A stretch of 64,000 nucleotides of DNA from Nitrosospira sp. Is2 (GTDB lineage Bacteria; Pseudomonadota; Gammaproteobacteria; Burkholderiales; Nitrosomonadaceae), in NCBI RefSeq assembly GCF_033095785.1, contig NZ_CP137134.1, forward strand, positions 1,550,001-1,614,000. Reading direction: 5' to 3'. Positions 1 through 9,184 of this stretch are shown here, one piece after another (the first letter of the stretch is position 1; each line of letters opens with the position of its first letter). Both the position numbers and the translations under genes were made by a program. The notes beneath the pieces were generated by a model. That model did no database searches. It had not been told where the DNA came from and saw nothing but the letters and a program-made list of their open reading frames with translations.

Positions 1-1315
1 TAACCTCTTCGATCTCGGTGGGGCTAACCCGGTAACCGGATGTTTTGATCATCTCGTCCCGGCGACCGATGAAATACAGAAAGCCCTCTTCATCCATGCG
101 CACGGTATCGCCAGACCAGACCGCCAATTCCTGGATGGGCAGGCCGGCCTGACGGGTGGGAACGGGCTTAAAACGCTCGGCAGTTTTTTCAGGGTCGTTC
201 CAATATCCCATGGACACCAGTGCACCACGATGGACCAGTTCGCCCGGCTCTCCGGGCGCGCAAAGAGATCCGTCTTCACGCACAACCAGCACTTCGGCAT
301 TTGGAATGGCTTTGCCTATCGAGTCGGGACGCGCCACGACTTCTTCAGGTGGCAAGAAAGTCGAGCGAAACGCCTCAGTCAGCCCGTACATGAGATATAT
401 CGCGGTACTGGGAAGATTGTTCCGCAACAGATCCAGCGTCGCGCACGGCATTGCCCCGCCCGAGTTGGTGATATAACGCAAGGAAATATTGTCTGGCCAG
501 GTCAATTGTGCCAGCTGAATCCACAAGGGAGGGACCGCCGCCAGACCCGTGATATTTTCCGCTTCCACGGCAGCAATAATATCCCTGGGCAGCAGATAGT
601 TCATGAGTACGCCCGTTGCCCCGACATTAAATGCCGTGGTGAGCTGGCTGAGCCCATAGTCAAAACTGAGTGGCAGGACTGATAAAATTCGATCCTCCGC
701 CCCATTTTTGAGGTATTGCGCCACGCTCGTCGCACCGGCAATCAGGTTGCGGTGGGACAGAACAACCCCTTTGGGCTTACCTGTGCTCCCCGAGGTGTAA
801 AGAATCGCAGCCATATCGTCGTCGATACTACGGTGGCCGCCGGTCCCACTGCCCGCGATCAGCGCCTCGTTCCATGATAAGATATTCAAGTTGCCGGAAA
901 TATTGGATAAACCCTCGGCCGAACCGATGACCATCACCGTGTGCAAATCATGGCACTGCGCTAAAACGGGGAGTAGCAACTTCAAGCGGTCAGCCGAAGT
1001 GACCAGAATTCTTACGTTGCAGTCGCGCAGTATATAGGTCACCTGTTCCGCCTTCAGCAGCGGGTTGACCGGAACGAAAACCCCCCCCGCCGCCGTTGCG
1101 CCAAATAATGCGGCGACCGTCTCCAGGCGTTTCTCAAGATAGACCGCCACTCGCTCGCCGCGGTCGAGGCCCAAGGCCAGCATGGCCTTCGCGGCCGAGT
1201 CGACGTCCTTAGCCAAGTCGGCGTAGCTTACCCGGCTTTGGCGGTACACCAAGGCTTCCTTGTCCGGAAATTGGTTGGCAGAGTTTAAAACAAGCTCTTG
1301 TACGAGGTGTGCCAT
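1..1315 (-). CDS. acyl-CoA ligase (AMP-forming), exosortase A-associated; partial
   Basis: Reads from ATG at 1315 off the left edge, so only the first 438 codons are present. It is an ANL-superfamily adenylating enzyme, predicted to activate a carboxylic acid with ATP and load it on CoA or a carrier. The translation shows the AMP-binding signature YTSGSTGKPKG about residue 167, YGLTEAF further on, and GYWNDPEKTAERF before FIGRRDEMIKTSGYRVSP near the cut end. The C-terminal lysine domain is missing. It lies 52 bp downstream of prsR. Ligases of this type recur in exosortase A/PEP-CTERM polysaccharide loci, which fits the three genes upstream; the substrate cannot be told. Confidence 0.85.
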   Translation of the reverse strand, partial: MAHLVQELVLNSANQFPDKEALVYRQSRVSYADLAKDVDSAAKAMLALGLDRGERVAVYLEKRLETVAALFGATAAGGVFVPVNPLLKAEQVTYILRDCNVRILVTSADRLKLLLPVLAQCHDLHTVMVIGSAEGLSNISGNLNILSWNEALIAGSGTGGHRSIDDDMAAILYTSGSTGKPKGVVLSHRNLIAGATSVAQYLKNGAEDRILSVLPLSFDYGLSQLTTAFNVGATGVLMNYLLPRDIIAAVEAENITGLAAVPPLWIQLAQLTWPDNISLRYITNSGGAMPCATLDLLRNNLPSTAIYLMYGLTEAFRSTFLPPEEVVARPDSIGKAIPNAEVLVVREDGSLCAPGEPGELVHRGALVSMGYWNDPEKTAERFKPVPTRQAGLPIQELAVWSGDTVRMDEEGFLYFIGRRDEMIKTSGYRVSPTEIEEV

Positions 1316-1367
1316 AACGTACATCTACTTTAAGAAAGTGTATGCCAGGTGTTTCATGCAAGGGCCG

Positions 1368-2720
1368 TTATTTTATCCCGTGACGATTCATCAGATCATA
1401 AATTGTGGGGCGGCTGACCCCGAGTAATTCAGCCGCCTTCACGACATTTCCGTTCACCCTGGCCAGCGCTTTCATCAGCGCATCGTACTCGGCCTTGTCG
1501 CGTATCTGACGAAGATTGATGGGTTCGGCCGGGCCCGAGGCCGCCTGCAGTCCAAGATCCTCGGAACTGATAATGGGCCCGTCCGCCATGATTACGGCGC
1601 GTTTGATGCAATTCTCCATCTCGCGGACATTGCCGGGCCAGGGATGACTCTCGATGGCGGCAAGTGCATCCTGACTAAAGCTGAGCGAGGCCCGTTTTTC
1701 GTGCGCGCAGAATTTATTCTTGAAGTGATGTGCAAGCAGTGCGGCATCACCCACCCGTTCTCTCAATGGCGGAATGGTGATCACGATTTCGCTGAGCCGA
1801 TAATAGAGGTCTTCCCGAAAACGCCCTTCCCCGATCAGTTTCTTCAGATTCTGATGGGTGGCGCACACAATGCGGACATCGACCGGGATCTCCTTGCGGC
1901 CACCGACTCTTTCAATCACTCTTTCCTGCAAGAAACGGAGAAGTTTCGCCTGTAGCGCCATGGGTAAATCGCCGACCTCATCAAGAAAGAAAGTACCTTC
2001 ATGGGCCAGTTCAATTTTTCCGGGCGTCTGCTTGACAGCCCCAGTATAAGCTCCCTTTTCATAGCCGAACAGCTCACTTTCCAAAAGCGCTTCCGGAATG
2101 GCCGCGCAATTTATGGCCATGAAGCGTTTTTCCCTTCTGGCGCTGGACTGGTGGAGCGCCCTCGCCAGTATCTCCTTACCTGTTCCGCTCTCTCCCAACA
2201 GAATTACCGTCGCATCCGATGGCGCCACTCTTTCGACATTGCGGCATACCTTCAAGAGCAACGGATCACGCGTTATTACGCCCGCGATGAGCGAATGCGT
2301 CTGGGTTTGAAGCAGCCTGCGGTTTTCCTGCTGCAATGCATACAAGTAATATGCTCTTTCAACCACTAGATGCAACATGTCGGGATCGAAGGGCTTCTGG
2401 TGAAAATCATAAGCTCCAGCGGCAATCGCCTTCAGTGCATTTCCATGATCCTGATTGCCTGTAAGCACAATCACCTTGGTGTCCGGCGCAAGCTCAAGTA
2501 TCTGCGCAAGAGTGGCAAGCCCTTCCGAAGCGCCGTCCGGATCCGGGGGTAGCCCCAGATCCATGGTAATAACCGCCGGCTCGTGCCTTCTCAGCAACGC
2601 AAGTGCGCTTTCACGATCCCCCGCCACTAATACCTCGTAGGCGTCAAAGCTCCAGCGCAGTTGTTTCTGCAGTCCGGGATCATCTTCGATTACCAGCAAA
2701 CTCTTTTTATCCTGACTCAC
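1368..2720 (-). CDS. prsR: PEP-CTERM-box response regulator PrsR (sigma54 activator)
   Basis: 450-residue NtrC-type activator. The N-terminal receiver has its phospho-acceptor at Asp54 (ITMDLGLP). The central AAA+ domain has Walker A GESGTGKE (176-183), the sigma54 contact loop GAYTGA (223-228) and Walker B FFLDEVGD. The C-terminus is a Fis-type helix-turn-helix (VKAAELLGVSRPTIYDLMNR). The start is GTG, chosen because GAGGAT lies 5-6 nt upstream. PrsK lies directly upstream, and by family knowledge this pair switches on PEP-CTERM protein genes through sigma54 promoters when exopolysaccharide is made. Confidence 0.93.
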   Translation of the reverse strand: MSQDKKSLLVIEDDPGLQKQLRWSFDAYEVLVAGDRESALALLRRHEPAVITMDLGLPPDPDGASEGLATLAQILELAPDTKVIVLTGNQDHGNALKAIAAGAYDFHQKPFDPDMLHLVVERAYYLYALQQENRRLLQTQTHSLIAGVITRDPLLLKVCRNVERVAPSDATVILLGESGTGKEILARALHQSSARREKRFMAINCAAIPEALLESELFGYEKGAYTGAVKQTPGKIELAHEGTFFLDEVGDLPMALQAKLLRFLQERVIERVGGRKEIPVDVRIVCATHQNLKKLIGEGRFREDLYYRLSEIVITIPPLRERVGDAALLAHHFKNKFCAHEKRASLSFSQDALAAIESHPWPGNVREMENCIKRAVIMADGPIISSEDLGLQAASGPAEPINLRQIRDKAEYDALMKALARVNGNVVKAAELLGVSRPTIYDLMNRHGIK

Positions 2721-2760
2721 TTACATCCTCTTCCATTTGATCGAATTTTCCAAGCGATCT

Positions 2761-4839
2761 CTACTTTACGGTTAACGCCTTAATAGCTTGAACGTTTTGA
2801 CAGAGCGGCAGAAGGATACGGAAGACGGTGCCATCCGATTCACTACTCATGACCTCCAGCTTGCCGCCGAGTTCAGACACATATTCCTTGCTCTCAAACA
2901 CCCCGATACCCATGCCAGCAGATTTGGTAGATACAAAGGGTCTAAAAAGCTTTTCGCGGATGAACTCTTCACTCATGCCGTGCCCCGTGTCCTTTATTTC
3001 AACCATCGCGAAATCATGTTCCCTCTGCAACCGAATCCGAACCAGACCATCACGTGGCGTCGCTTCGATTGCATTTTGGATGAGATGCCCTACAACCCTT
3101 TCCAGTCGTGACGAGTTCGCGTAAACCGTGAGGCTGGAATCCTGTACTTCCAGAACAGGCTTGGGTTCGGCAATCGATTTGCTCGTGACCGCTTCTTGTA
3201 ACAGGTGAGCAATGGAAAGGGGAACTGGCGTCTCCGCCGAATCGCTACCACTAAGTTTTTCCAGAAGCCGTTTCATCTTTTGAACAGACAGGTAGACCGT
3301 TTCAACCATATCTTGCTGGAACGCCGGATTTTGTTTATGTTTCTCTGCGTTGGAAAGCAAAAGGGATAACTGTGAGACGAGGTTTTTCAAATCGTGGACC
3401 ACAAAGGTCGACATGCGATTGAAAGACTCAAACTGACGCGCCACCATGAGAGCGTTGGCAGCCTCGTGCTGCGCCAGGTAACTCGCCGCCTGATTCCCCG
3501 CAACCTTGAGCAGATCACTAACTTCCCAGTTCAGTTTTACTTTACTTCTCGGTAGTGCCAGCACCACAAAACCGAATAATTTTCGATGCTGGATGAGGGG
3601 TACCACCAGCCATGCCTTGGGAATGGTTTGCAGCCATTGAGGCAAAGTAATTTCCGAGTATTTTTCCGGGTTTGTCCCATATTCCTGTAAGTCGATGACC
3701 CATTCCCTGTGTTCAAGGAACTGGCAGAAAGAGCTTGTAACCGGTTCAATCCCGCTGGCGAAGGGCATATTCCAATGAGCGACGTGTTCGAAGTTTCCGG
3801 ACTCCCGGGATATCCAAAGACTGCCACCCGGGCTCTCCACCAACTGCGCTAAAGCCTGAATGACGCGCTCACCCAATCCATGCCCGCCCTCGGAGAGCGT
3901 ACGCGTAAAGTGAAGCCACTCTTCGCGATAGTCATAGTTGTAGCTAAAGAAATGCTTGCTGATAAAGACTCTTAGCCAGGAACGCAACGTGCCCGAGAAC
4001 AACACAGCCATGAGCAGGACTACAGCGCCAAACAGGAAACTCACCTGCATGACGGTGCCCCAACTGCCGCCGAAAAAACGGAGATAGTAGCCAGCACCGG
4101 CCATTGCCAGCAAATAGGCGGCAGCACCAAATAATGCCGCAGAATAAAAGAGAATGCGACGCGATACTGTAATACCAACGGACCATTGGGGGTTTCGCGC
4201 GGCCGACACGGCGACAAGCGGAACAATAAGCGCGTTAACAATCCCGCGAGCCGCCCAGATCTCGGGGTTTACATGCCTGAGCAGCAACGCATCGCTATAG
4301 AGGTAAAAATCGTATGCAAAAACCCCGCCGATGCCGAGGCAAGCAAATTTTATTCCCCAACGCTGCTTAACCGGTGTGTTCCTGTACAGTTGCTCAACCA
4401 GTATCATTCCCAGTAGCGCCATTGCGACACTCGCAATGATACTGTAGGTGAAATCGGCTTGAACTTCGGAAAAGGTAAAGTCCCCATGGCCATACAAAGC
4501 GGCAATAACGCATCCGACATAGAGTGACACGATGATCGACATGGCAGGGTTCACCCTGCCGGTGAAAAACGCGTCCCGATTTAGCCCCAGCAGGGTGATG
4601 AGAAACGCCGACCAGCCCGCATTCCGGGTGATTTCCAGGAGGTCCGTCAGGAGCGAAAGGGGGCGGTCCTGGGATGCCTGGTAGGCCAGCGCCGCCGCCC
4701 AAAGCACGGACAAAAGGCAGGCAATAGGCAGTACTATCCCCTGCAAACGGCCCCGCCAGCTCGTCAGCAGGAGCACAGCCAAAACCAGATACGCTACCGC
4801 CGCAAGTGTATAGCTGACCGCCGCGATGCTCGTTACCAT
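2761..4839 (-). CDS. prsK: XrtA/PEP-CTERM system histidine kinase PrsK
   Basis: About 692 residues. The N-terminal third is a string of hydrophobic membrane segments (MASE-like sensor), followed by a GAF-like region, an H-box VVHDLKNLVSQLS near residue 480, and a HATPase domain with GHGMSEEFIREKLFRPF near 618 and the GMGIGV G-box. It is an inner-membrane sensor kinase and the expected partner of PrsR. I chose the ATG at 4839 (MVTSIAAVSYTL), which starts just before the first membrane segment; an in-frame TTG at 4887 would overlap the upstream gene. Spacing to the sugar transferase is 22 bp, so the genes are probably co-transcribed. Confidence 0.92.
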   Translation of the reverse strand: MVTSIAAVSYTLAAVAYLVLAVLLLTSWRGRLQGIVLPIACLLSVLWAAALAYQASQDRPLSLLTDLLEITRNAGWSAFLITLLGLNRDAFFTGRVNPAMSIIVSLYVGCVIAALYGHGDFTFSEVQADFTYSIIASVAMALLGMILVEQLYRNTPVKQRWGIKFACLGIGGVFAYDFYLYSDALLLRHVNPEIWAARGIVNALIVPLVAVSAARNPQWSVGITVSRRILFYSAALFGAAAYLLAMAGAGYYLRFFGGSWGTVMQVSFLFGAVVLLMAVLFSGTLRSWLRVFISKHFFSYNYDYREEWLHFTRTLSEGGHGLGERVIQALAQLVESPGGSLWISRESGNFEHVAHWNMPFASGIEPVTSSFCQFLEHREWVIDLQEYGTNPEKYSEITLPQWLQTIPKAWLVVPLIQHRKLFGFVVLALPRSKVKLNWEVSDLLKVAGNQAASYLAQHEAANALMVARQFESFNRMSTFVVHDLKNLVSQLSLLLSNAEKHKQNPAFQQDMVETVYLSVQKMKRLLEKLSGSDSAETPVPLSIAHLLQEAVTSKSIAEPKPVLEVQDSSLTVYANSSRLERVVGHLIQNAIEATPRDGLVRIRLQREHDFAMVEIKDTGHGMSEEFIREKLFRPFVSTKSAGMGIGVFESKEYVSELGGKLEVMSSESDGTVFRILLPLCQNVQAIKALTVK

Positions 4840-4861
4840 TTTGTGCGGCTGCGCCTGGACA

Positions 4862-6259
4862 TCATCTCCCGCCCTTGCCCAGCACAACTACTTCAATAGT
4901 ATCAATCAGGATGATGACATCAAGGAAAAGACTATGATTTTTTACATAATATAAATCGTACTGAAGCTTTTCGATAGCATCTTCCACCGACGCGCCATAT
5001 CGATAGCGCACCTGCGCCCATCCAGTTATTCCGGGCTTGATGCTGTGCCTAACATTGTAGAATGGCACTTCTCCGCAGAGTTGGTTTACAAAATAAGGCC
5101 TTTCCGGACGTGGACCGACAAAGCTCATATCCCCATTCAGAACATTGAATATTTGTGGAAGCTCATCGATTCTCAACTTCCGGATGATTCTGCCCACGCG
5201 CGTTATCCGAGGATCGTCCGTCGTCGCCCACTGCGGCTTCCCGCCTTTCTCGGCATCGTTCCGCATACTCCGGAACTTGAGAACCATAAACGTTTTCCCA
5301 CCCTTTCCCACCCTTTCCTGCCGGTAAAAAATTGGAGGGCCATCTTCTAAAAGGATACAAATGGCAGTGATGAGCATGATGGGCAGCGTTGCCGCGAGCA
5401 GAATACCGCTCGCGACCAGATCGAAAACACGCTTGATACCTGAGCGAAGCAGGCTTTGATCGAAACCGCCGCCAAAAACAAGCCAACTGGGGTAAAGCGT
5501 ATTCACCCGAATCTGGCCTCGCTCCCGCTCAAAAAAAGCGGCTGAGTCGGTAACCTTGATCCCATTCAGCTTGCATTCAAGCAGATCTTGAATGGGAAAA
5601 CATCCGCCGCGCCGCTCCTGAATGGCAATGATAATTTCTTGAGCTCTGTATCGATTGGCCAGAGACATTAAGGAACCCGTCTTCGGCAAAACAGAAGAAG
5701 CCGGGATATGCAGCTCTTCGTCCGGCACCGATACAAAACCGATGATCTTGAGGCCTCGCCGCGCGGAATCATTTTTTGCCTGCTCGACAAATTCCTTGGC
5801 CTTACCCCCCACGCCAAGCACGATGGCCTGTGACTCCATGATTCCCAAGCTCGACCATTTCAGGAATGCCGCACGGGTCAGGAGAATTCCAGCTAAAGCA
5901 AGAAGCATGACCAAGCCGAGAATACCACGGCCGAGATAGAGATCAGGCAGCAGATAAAAGATCAGGGTGATGATTCCGAATCCCAGCATCATCGATGGCA
6001 TCAACCGGAATAAGATTTCTTTTAGGTCCAGCCGGGAATCGAGTTGATACAATCCCATCGCCGCCATGCTTAGAATCATGACGGAGGTAAACGTGAAGGC
6101 TTCCGGGAACAAAGAGGAGAACGAGAAAGGAAACGGCTCGATTTGATCCAAAAAACGAAGACTGGCTCCAAAATAAACCATGAATATCAGCACCAAAATT
6201 TCAGTGCTGATGAGCAGGATCGCCGTTCTTGAGATGTAATGATTATATATGCGAAGCAA
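4862..6259 (-). CDS. exosortase-associated polyprenyl-phosphate sugar transferase (TIGR03013-like)
   Basis: Bacterial sugar transferase of the EpsE/WcaJ kind, expected to move a sugar-1-phosphate onto undecaprenyl phosphate to start exopolysaccharide synthesis at the inner membrane. It has four N-terminal membrane segments, a CoA-binding-like middle, and the C-terminal catalytic domain with KRVFDLVASGI, VLKFRSMRNDAEKGG, RKLRIDELPQIFNVL and MSFVGPRPERP. Start: TTG at 6259 has AAGGGA six bases upstream and gives an N-terminus (LRIYNHYISR) typical of the family; a GTG at 6298 lacks a ribosome-binding site. First gene of the prsK-prsR-ligase run. Confidence 0.9.
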   Translation of the reverse strand: MLRIYNHYISRTAILLISTEILVLIFMVYFGASLRFLDQIEPFPFSFSSLFPEAFTFTSVMILSMAAMGLYQLDSRLDLKEILFRLMPSMMLGFGIITLIFYLLPDLYLGRGILGLVMLLALAGILLTRAAFLKWSSLGIMESQAIVLGVGGKAKEFVEQAKNDSARRGLKIIGFVSVPDEELHIPASSVLPKTGSLMSLANRYRAQEIIIAIQERRGGCFPIQDLLECKLNGIKVTDSAAFFERERGQIRVNTLYPSWLVFGGGFDQSLLRSGIKRVFDLVASGILLAATLPIMLITAICILLEDGPPIFYRQERVGKGGKTFMVLKFRSMRNDAEKGGKPQWATTDDPRITRVGRIIRKLRIDELPQIFNVLNGDMSFVGPRPERPYFVNQLCGEVPFYNVRHSIKPGITGWAQVRYRYGASVEDAIEKLQYDLYYVKNHSLFLDVIILIDTIEVVVLGKGGR

Positions 6260-6298
6260 TTTCGATCCCTTATCAGTGCTCTTTAAGAAGAGTATCAC

Positions 6299-6994
6299 TG
6301 CGATCAGTATTGTTATTGCAGCCGAATATTAAGCGGACGGCCACTTCGGAACAAGCTCGGACCAGCATACGAAGACAACTTAACGTGCGCTTGCTCTCGC
6401 ACTGAAACGGTGACCCATCATTATTTTGATTCGATATACCAGACATTGGCTCTAACCTGATATATAACCGAGCGGGTTCCTCTCCGCCGGATAGTGGGAC
6501 GCAGAAAAATATTTCGTTATTGCACGGCGCGCTAGGTGAGCGTCGCACTGCCTCAAATACCCCTGTGTTAAAAACCAGCAAACGTCGGGCAGGGCCATTA
6601 ACGTCTGCGCTAAATCTCGTAATGATGAGACGGCTCTTATGACCGGTAGACGCCCTAATGCACGGCCGTCATCGCATCATATCAACTTCGCCCGAAGGGG
6701 CAATTGGACTTTGGTACGTCAATCCGCATCCAGAAGAGAGCCTGATCTTTCCACAGCCCATCCTTGAGCGGAACCGTTTTGAAAAAGCAGAAGCGACGCG
6801 ACGATCCATGTGCGACATCTTTTGGCAACTATCGGGGTTTACCATAAGGCGCAAAGCGGAGATTTCAGCGTATCCTGCGGCGCTAGGACTTTCATTCTAA
6901 GGGAACCTTTCCGTACCCACCCCGGGCAGACCCTTACTGAAACTAAATTGTGAATCCGCCGCGATTCAGCAGACTGGCGAAATAGCCCGCCGTG
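6299..6994. other. intergenic region without convincing genes
   Basis: About 700 bases between the sugar transferase and the NarL-type regulator, both on the minus strand. Short reading frames exist on both strands (for example about 100 codons at 6273-6581 and 80 at 6658-6900), but none has a ribosome-binding site or recognisable protein features. It must hold the promoter of the prs operon. I looked for a sigma54 element (TGGCAC-N5-TTGC) toward that operon and saw no convincing match. Confidence 0.5.
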
Positions 6995-7660
6995 CTAATG
7001 CCCCATCTGTGTAGAGTCGCGAGGTGAGATTGATCCCTTGACGATTAATGCCAGCTTGAGCCGATCTGCCACGTCAAGCTTTCGAAAAACTTCGGTCAGG
7101 TGGGCCTTTACCGTCCGCTCGGTAATATCCAGACGTCGCGCGATTTGTTTATTGCTTTCACCGTTGCCCACCAGTGTAGCGATCTCGTATTCGCGACGGG
7201 TCAGATTTGCCAGCAACTCGGTGACCGCTTGCTTGATTCTGTTTTTTTCTTGCGTGATCGTAACGAGTTCATTCAGCAAATGCCAACTCAGCGACCGTCG
7301 TATCCACAATTCGCCTTGCTGAACCGCCAGCACTACGCTTTTAAGCTGCTCGGGCTCGGTTTCACGCCGGCAGCAGCCACGCACCCCGGTCCGGAACAAA
7401 CCCCACTCTGTTTCGTCAGAAAAAGGACCACCTAAAATCACAACTTTTGTGTCCGGGTTCAATTTCATAAGACCTGCGATTCCATTTACCCCATCCAATT
7501 CCGGCACATCGTGGTCAAGCATCAGAATTTGAGGTTTTACTCGGACCAACTCCGCCCTGAGGGAATCCAGATTGGTTGAACAGAAGACAGGGGCAAGGCT
7601 GTTCACCGCCTGCTCCCATCGATAAAGGTTTTCGTGCGACCCACTAGCGAGCAAAATCAA
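6995..7660 (-). CDS. NarL/LuxR-type response regulator
   Basis: 221 residues. The N-terminal receiver-like domain keeps an aspartate at the phospho-acceptor site (ILMLDHDVPELDG, about Asp49). The C-terminal LuxR-type helix-turn-helix (LTRREYEIATLVGNGESNKQ, then IARRLDITERTVKAHL) covers roughly residues 152-205. The start is TTG: GGAGAG lies 4 nt upstream and an in-frame TGA closes the frame just before, so no ATG is available. It lies 28 bp downstream of a second receiver-like gene, probably in one transcript. No kinase is adjacent; targets are unknown. Confidence 0.85.
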   Translation of the reverse strand: MILLASGSHENLYRWEQAVNSLAPVFCSTNLDSLRAELVRVKPQILMLDHDVPELDGVNGIAGLMKLNPDTKVVILGGPFSDETEWGLFRTGVRGCCRRETEPEQLKSVVLAVQQGELWIRRSLSWHLLNELVTITQEKNRIKQAVTELLANLTRREYEIATLVGNGESNKQIARRLDITERTVKAHLTEVFRKLDVADRLKLALIVKGSISPRDSTQMGH

Positions 7661-7688
7661 GGAACTCTCCGATCACATTCAGGATTGG

Positions 7689-8171
7689 TCAGTGCAATAC
7701 CTTATCCATGATTTTACCCAGCAGTCGCCGCGTTACCCATATTTCGCCACGATCTATAACGCGTACCGCCTTCAGGAAATAAAATGGCTCTGCTTCGTGG
7801 CTCAAGCAACCGCGCGCACCGCTGGCCAACGCTTGCATGATCAACTCCTCCTTGACGGATTTATCAGTTAACAATACGACGAATGTCTCCGGACATTCCC
7901 GGTGCAGCACCTCCAGCAGGGCGAAATCCGCTGCCGTGGACGGACCTAGATGAAAAAAGAGAATTCTCGGCTTTAACCGACCAATCCGTTCAACCATGTC
8001 ATCCGCATGAACGGCCGCATAGGGCTCGCCCTGGTGGTCAACGAATGTCTCTCCTCCTTCCGGCAGGATGTCTGTCAGAACTTTGATATCCGGCCCTTCT
8101 TGCAAGAGTTGTTCTACCTTCGCGCGTCTTCCCGGATCGGTATCGGCTATTGCCACCGTAACCATTTGCAT
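7689..8171 (-). CDS. degenerate receiver-domain protein without DNA-binding domain
   Basis: 160 residues with the layout of a NarL-type receiver (VTVAIADTDPGRRAKVEQLL at the start, ARGCLSHEAEPFYFLKAVRV near the end). It stops at RGEIWVTRRLLGKIMDKVLH, exactly where the linker to a LuxR helix-turn-helix would begin. The phospho-acceptor aspartate position is histidine (ILFFHLGPS). The ATG at 8171 has GGGAGG seven bases upstream. It sits just upstream of the intact NarL-type regulator and shares its linker sequence (GELWIRRSL versus GEIWVTRRL), suggesting duplication followed by loss of the output domain. It may act as a partner or antagonist; this is inference. Confidence 0.75.
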   Translation of the reverse strand: MQMVTVAIADTDPGRRAKVEQLLQEGPDIKVLTDILPEGGETFVDHQGEPYAAVHADDMVERIGRLKPRILFFHLGPSTAADFALLEVLHRECPETFVVLLTDKSVKEELIMQALASGARGCLSHEAEPFYFLKAVRVIDRGEIWVTRRLLGKIMDKVLH

Positions 8172-8183
8172 TGTGTGCCTCCC

Positions 8184-8199
8184 AGCCCATATATGGGCT
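8184..8199. promoter_or_regulatory. perfect 16-bp palindrome before receiver gene
   Basis: AGCCCATATATGGGCT is a perfect palindrome that begins 13 bases upstream of the start codon at 8171 and abuts its GGGAGG ribosome-binding site. It could be an operator for a dimeric repressor or an RNA hairpin that affects translation. Confidence 0.45.
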
Positions 8200-8284
8200 C
8201 TCGAAATAATTAAGCGATCTATTATTCTGTTCGGCTAGTTTGCAGCGATATCCCGCAACTCCGCCCGTCTCACTGCATCTCGTT

Positions 8285-8298
8285 TGCCAAGCTTGGCA
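8285..8298. repeat. 14-bp palindrome TGCCAAGCTTGGCA
   Basis: A perfect palindrome in the gap between the serine protease and the receiver gene. A second half-site-like copy, CAAGCTTGGC, follows at about 8321-8330, so the same core occurs twice in 45 bases. It is not followed by a T-run in either direction, so an intrinsic terminator is unlikely; a protein-binding site is more plausible. Confidence 0.35.
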
Positions 8299-8337
8299 CA
8301 ATTTGCTGTCACCGCAAACTCAAGCTTGGCGCGTAAC

Positions 8338-9123
8338 TTATTTACGGCGGAGCAAATCAATGATGTAGTTCGCTGGGATTGCATAGGTGATCCCGCTGGG
8401 GTTGCTGAGAGCTGCTTCTTTTTTACCTTTGACAAATACCATATTGATAACACCATAAACCAGGCCCGTCTCAGGGTCGTATAGCGGGCTTCCGCTGCTG
8501 CCGGGATAGGCAGTGCCGTCTAACTGAAATACTGCATAAGCCGGCTTCTGTAACTGCCCGATCATCTTCGCGTTGAGTTGCCGCGAATTATGCGCTGGCA
8601 AGATTATAGGCGTAATCGAAGAAACCATGGCCCGATGAGTGACCGGGTAAAATCCCAGTATCATTCCAATTGGGAAGCCGGTAAAAATCAGAGACTGGCC
8701 CTCGCGAACTTTGCTTGTATCTCCCAGTCGCATGGCTGGCAGGGGAGAACCGCTGATTCTCAACAATGCGAGATCGTGTTCCTTGTCGACCGCGGCAATT
8801 GTTGCGTCCCTCAGTTCAGCATCCTTGCCCTTGCCGGTAATAACGGTATATGCCTCCTTATTGGCGACGTCCAGCACTTCAGGAACAACATGAGCATTGG
8901 TTATTACGTGGAGACCATCGTCCACGACGAAACCAGTCCCCAGAAAATTCAGCGGAGGGGAGCGCGTCTTCTGAAATGTACCCACTCCAACTATCGAAGG
9001 CTTGGTGTACTCGATAGTTTTGACCAGTTCGGTACCCCAAAGGGGGGAAACACAGATCAGGCCGGAAAAGACAACTTTGATGAAGCTGGCCCCGAGGCGC
9101 CGGAAGATGTTCGTGATATTCAT
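8338..9123 (-). CDS. periplasmic trypsin-like serine protease
   Basis: About 261 residues from the ATG at 9123. This start gives a basic, hydrophobic signal sequence ending near WGTELV; upstream in-frame codons run into the next gene. A trypsin-2/DegP-like fold is indicated by His about 78 (VITNAHVV), Asp about 117 (DKEHDLALL) and Ser about 210 in PGSSGSPLYD, where the usual GNSGGP is altered. There is no PDZ domain, so it is shorter than DegP or DegS. It is probably secreted to the periplasm for protein quality control or a specific cleavage. Confidence 0.8.
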   Translation of the reverse strand: MNITNIFRRLGASFIKVVFSGLICVSPLWGTELVKTIEYTKPSIVGVGTFQKTRSPPLNFLGTGFVVDDGLHVITNAHVVPEVLDVANKEAYTVITGKGKDAELRDATIAAVDKEHDLALLRISGSPLPAMRLGDTSKVREGQSLIFTGFPIGMILGFYPVTHRAMVSSITPIILPAHNSRQLNAKMIGQLQKPAYAVFQLDGTAYPGSSGSPLYDPETGLVYGVINMVFVKGKKEAALSNPSGITYAIPANYIIDLLRRK

Positions 9124-9184
9124 TGCTCTTTTATTGATCACACTCCCGCTATGGACCATCGTTCCATTTACGGCCGGATAAGAA

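Noticed and set aside
6273..6581. Minus-strand frame of about 100 codons upstream of the sugar transferase
   Set aside because: It overlaps the start of the sugar transferase, lacks a ribosome-binding site, and its composition does not resemble a real protein.
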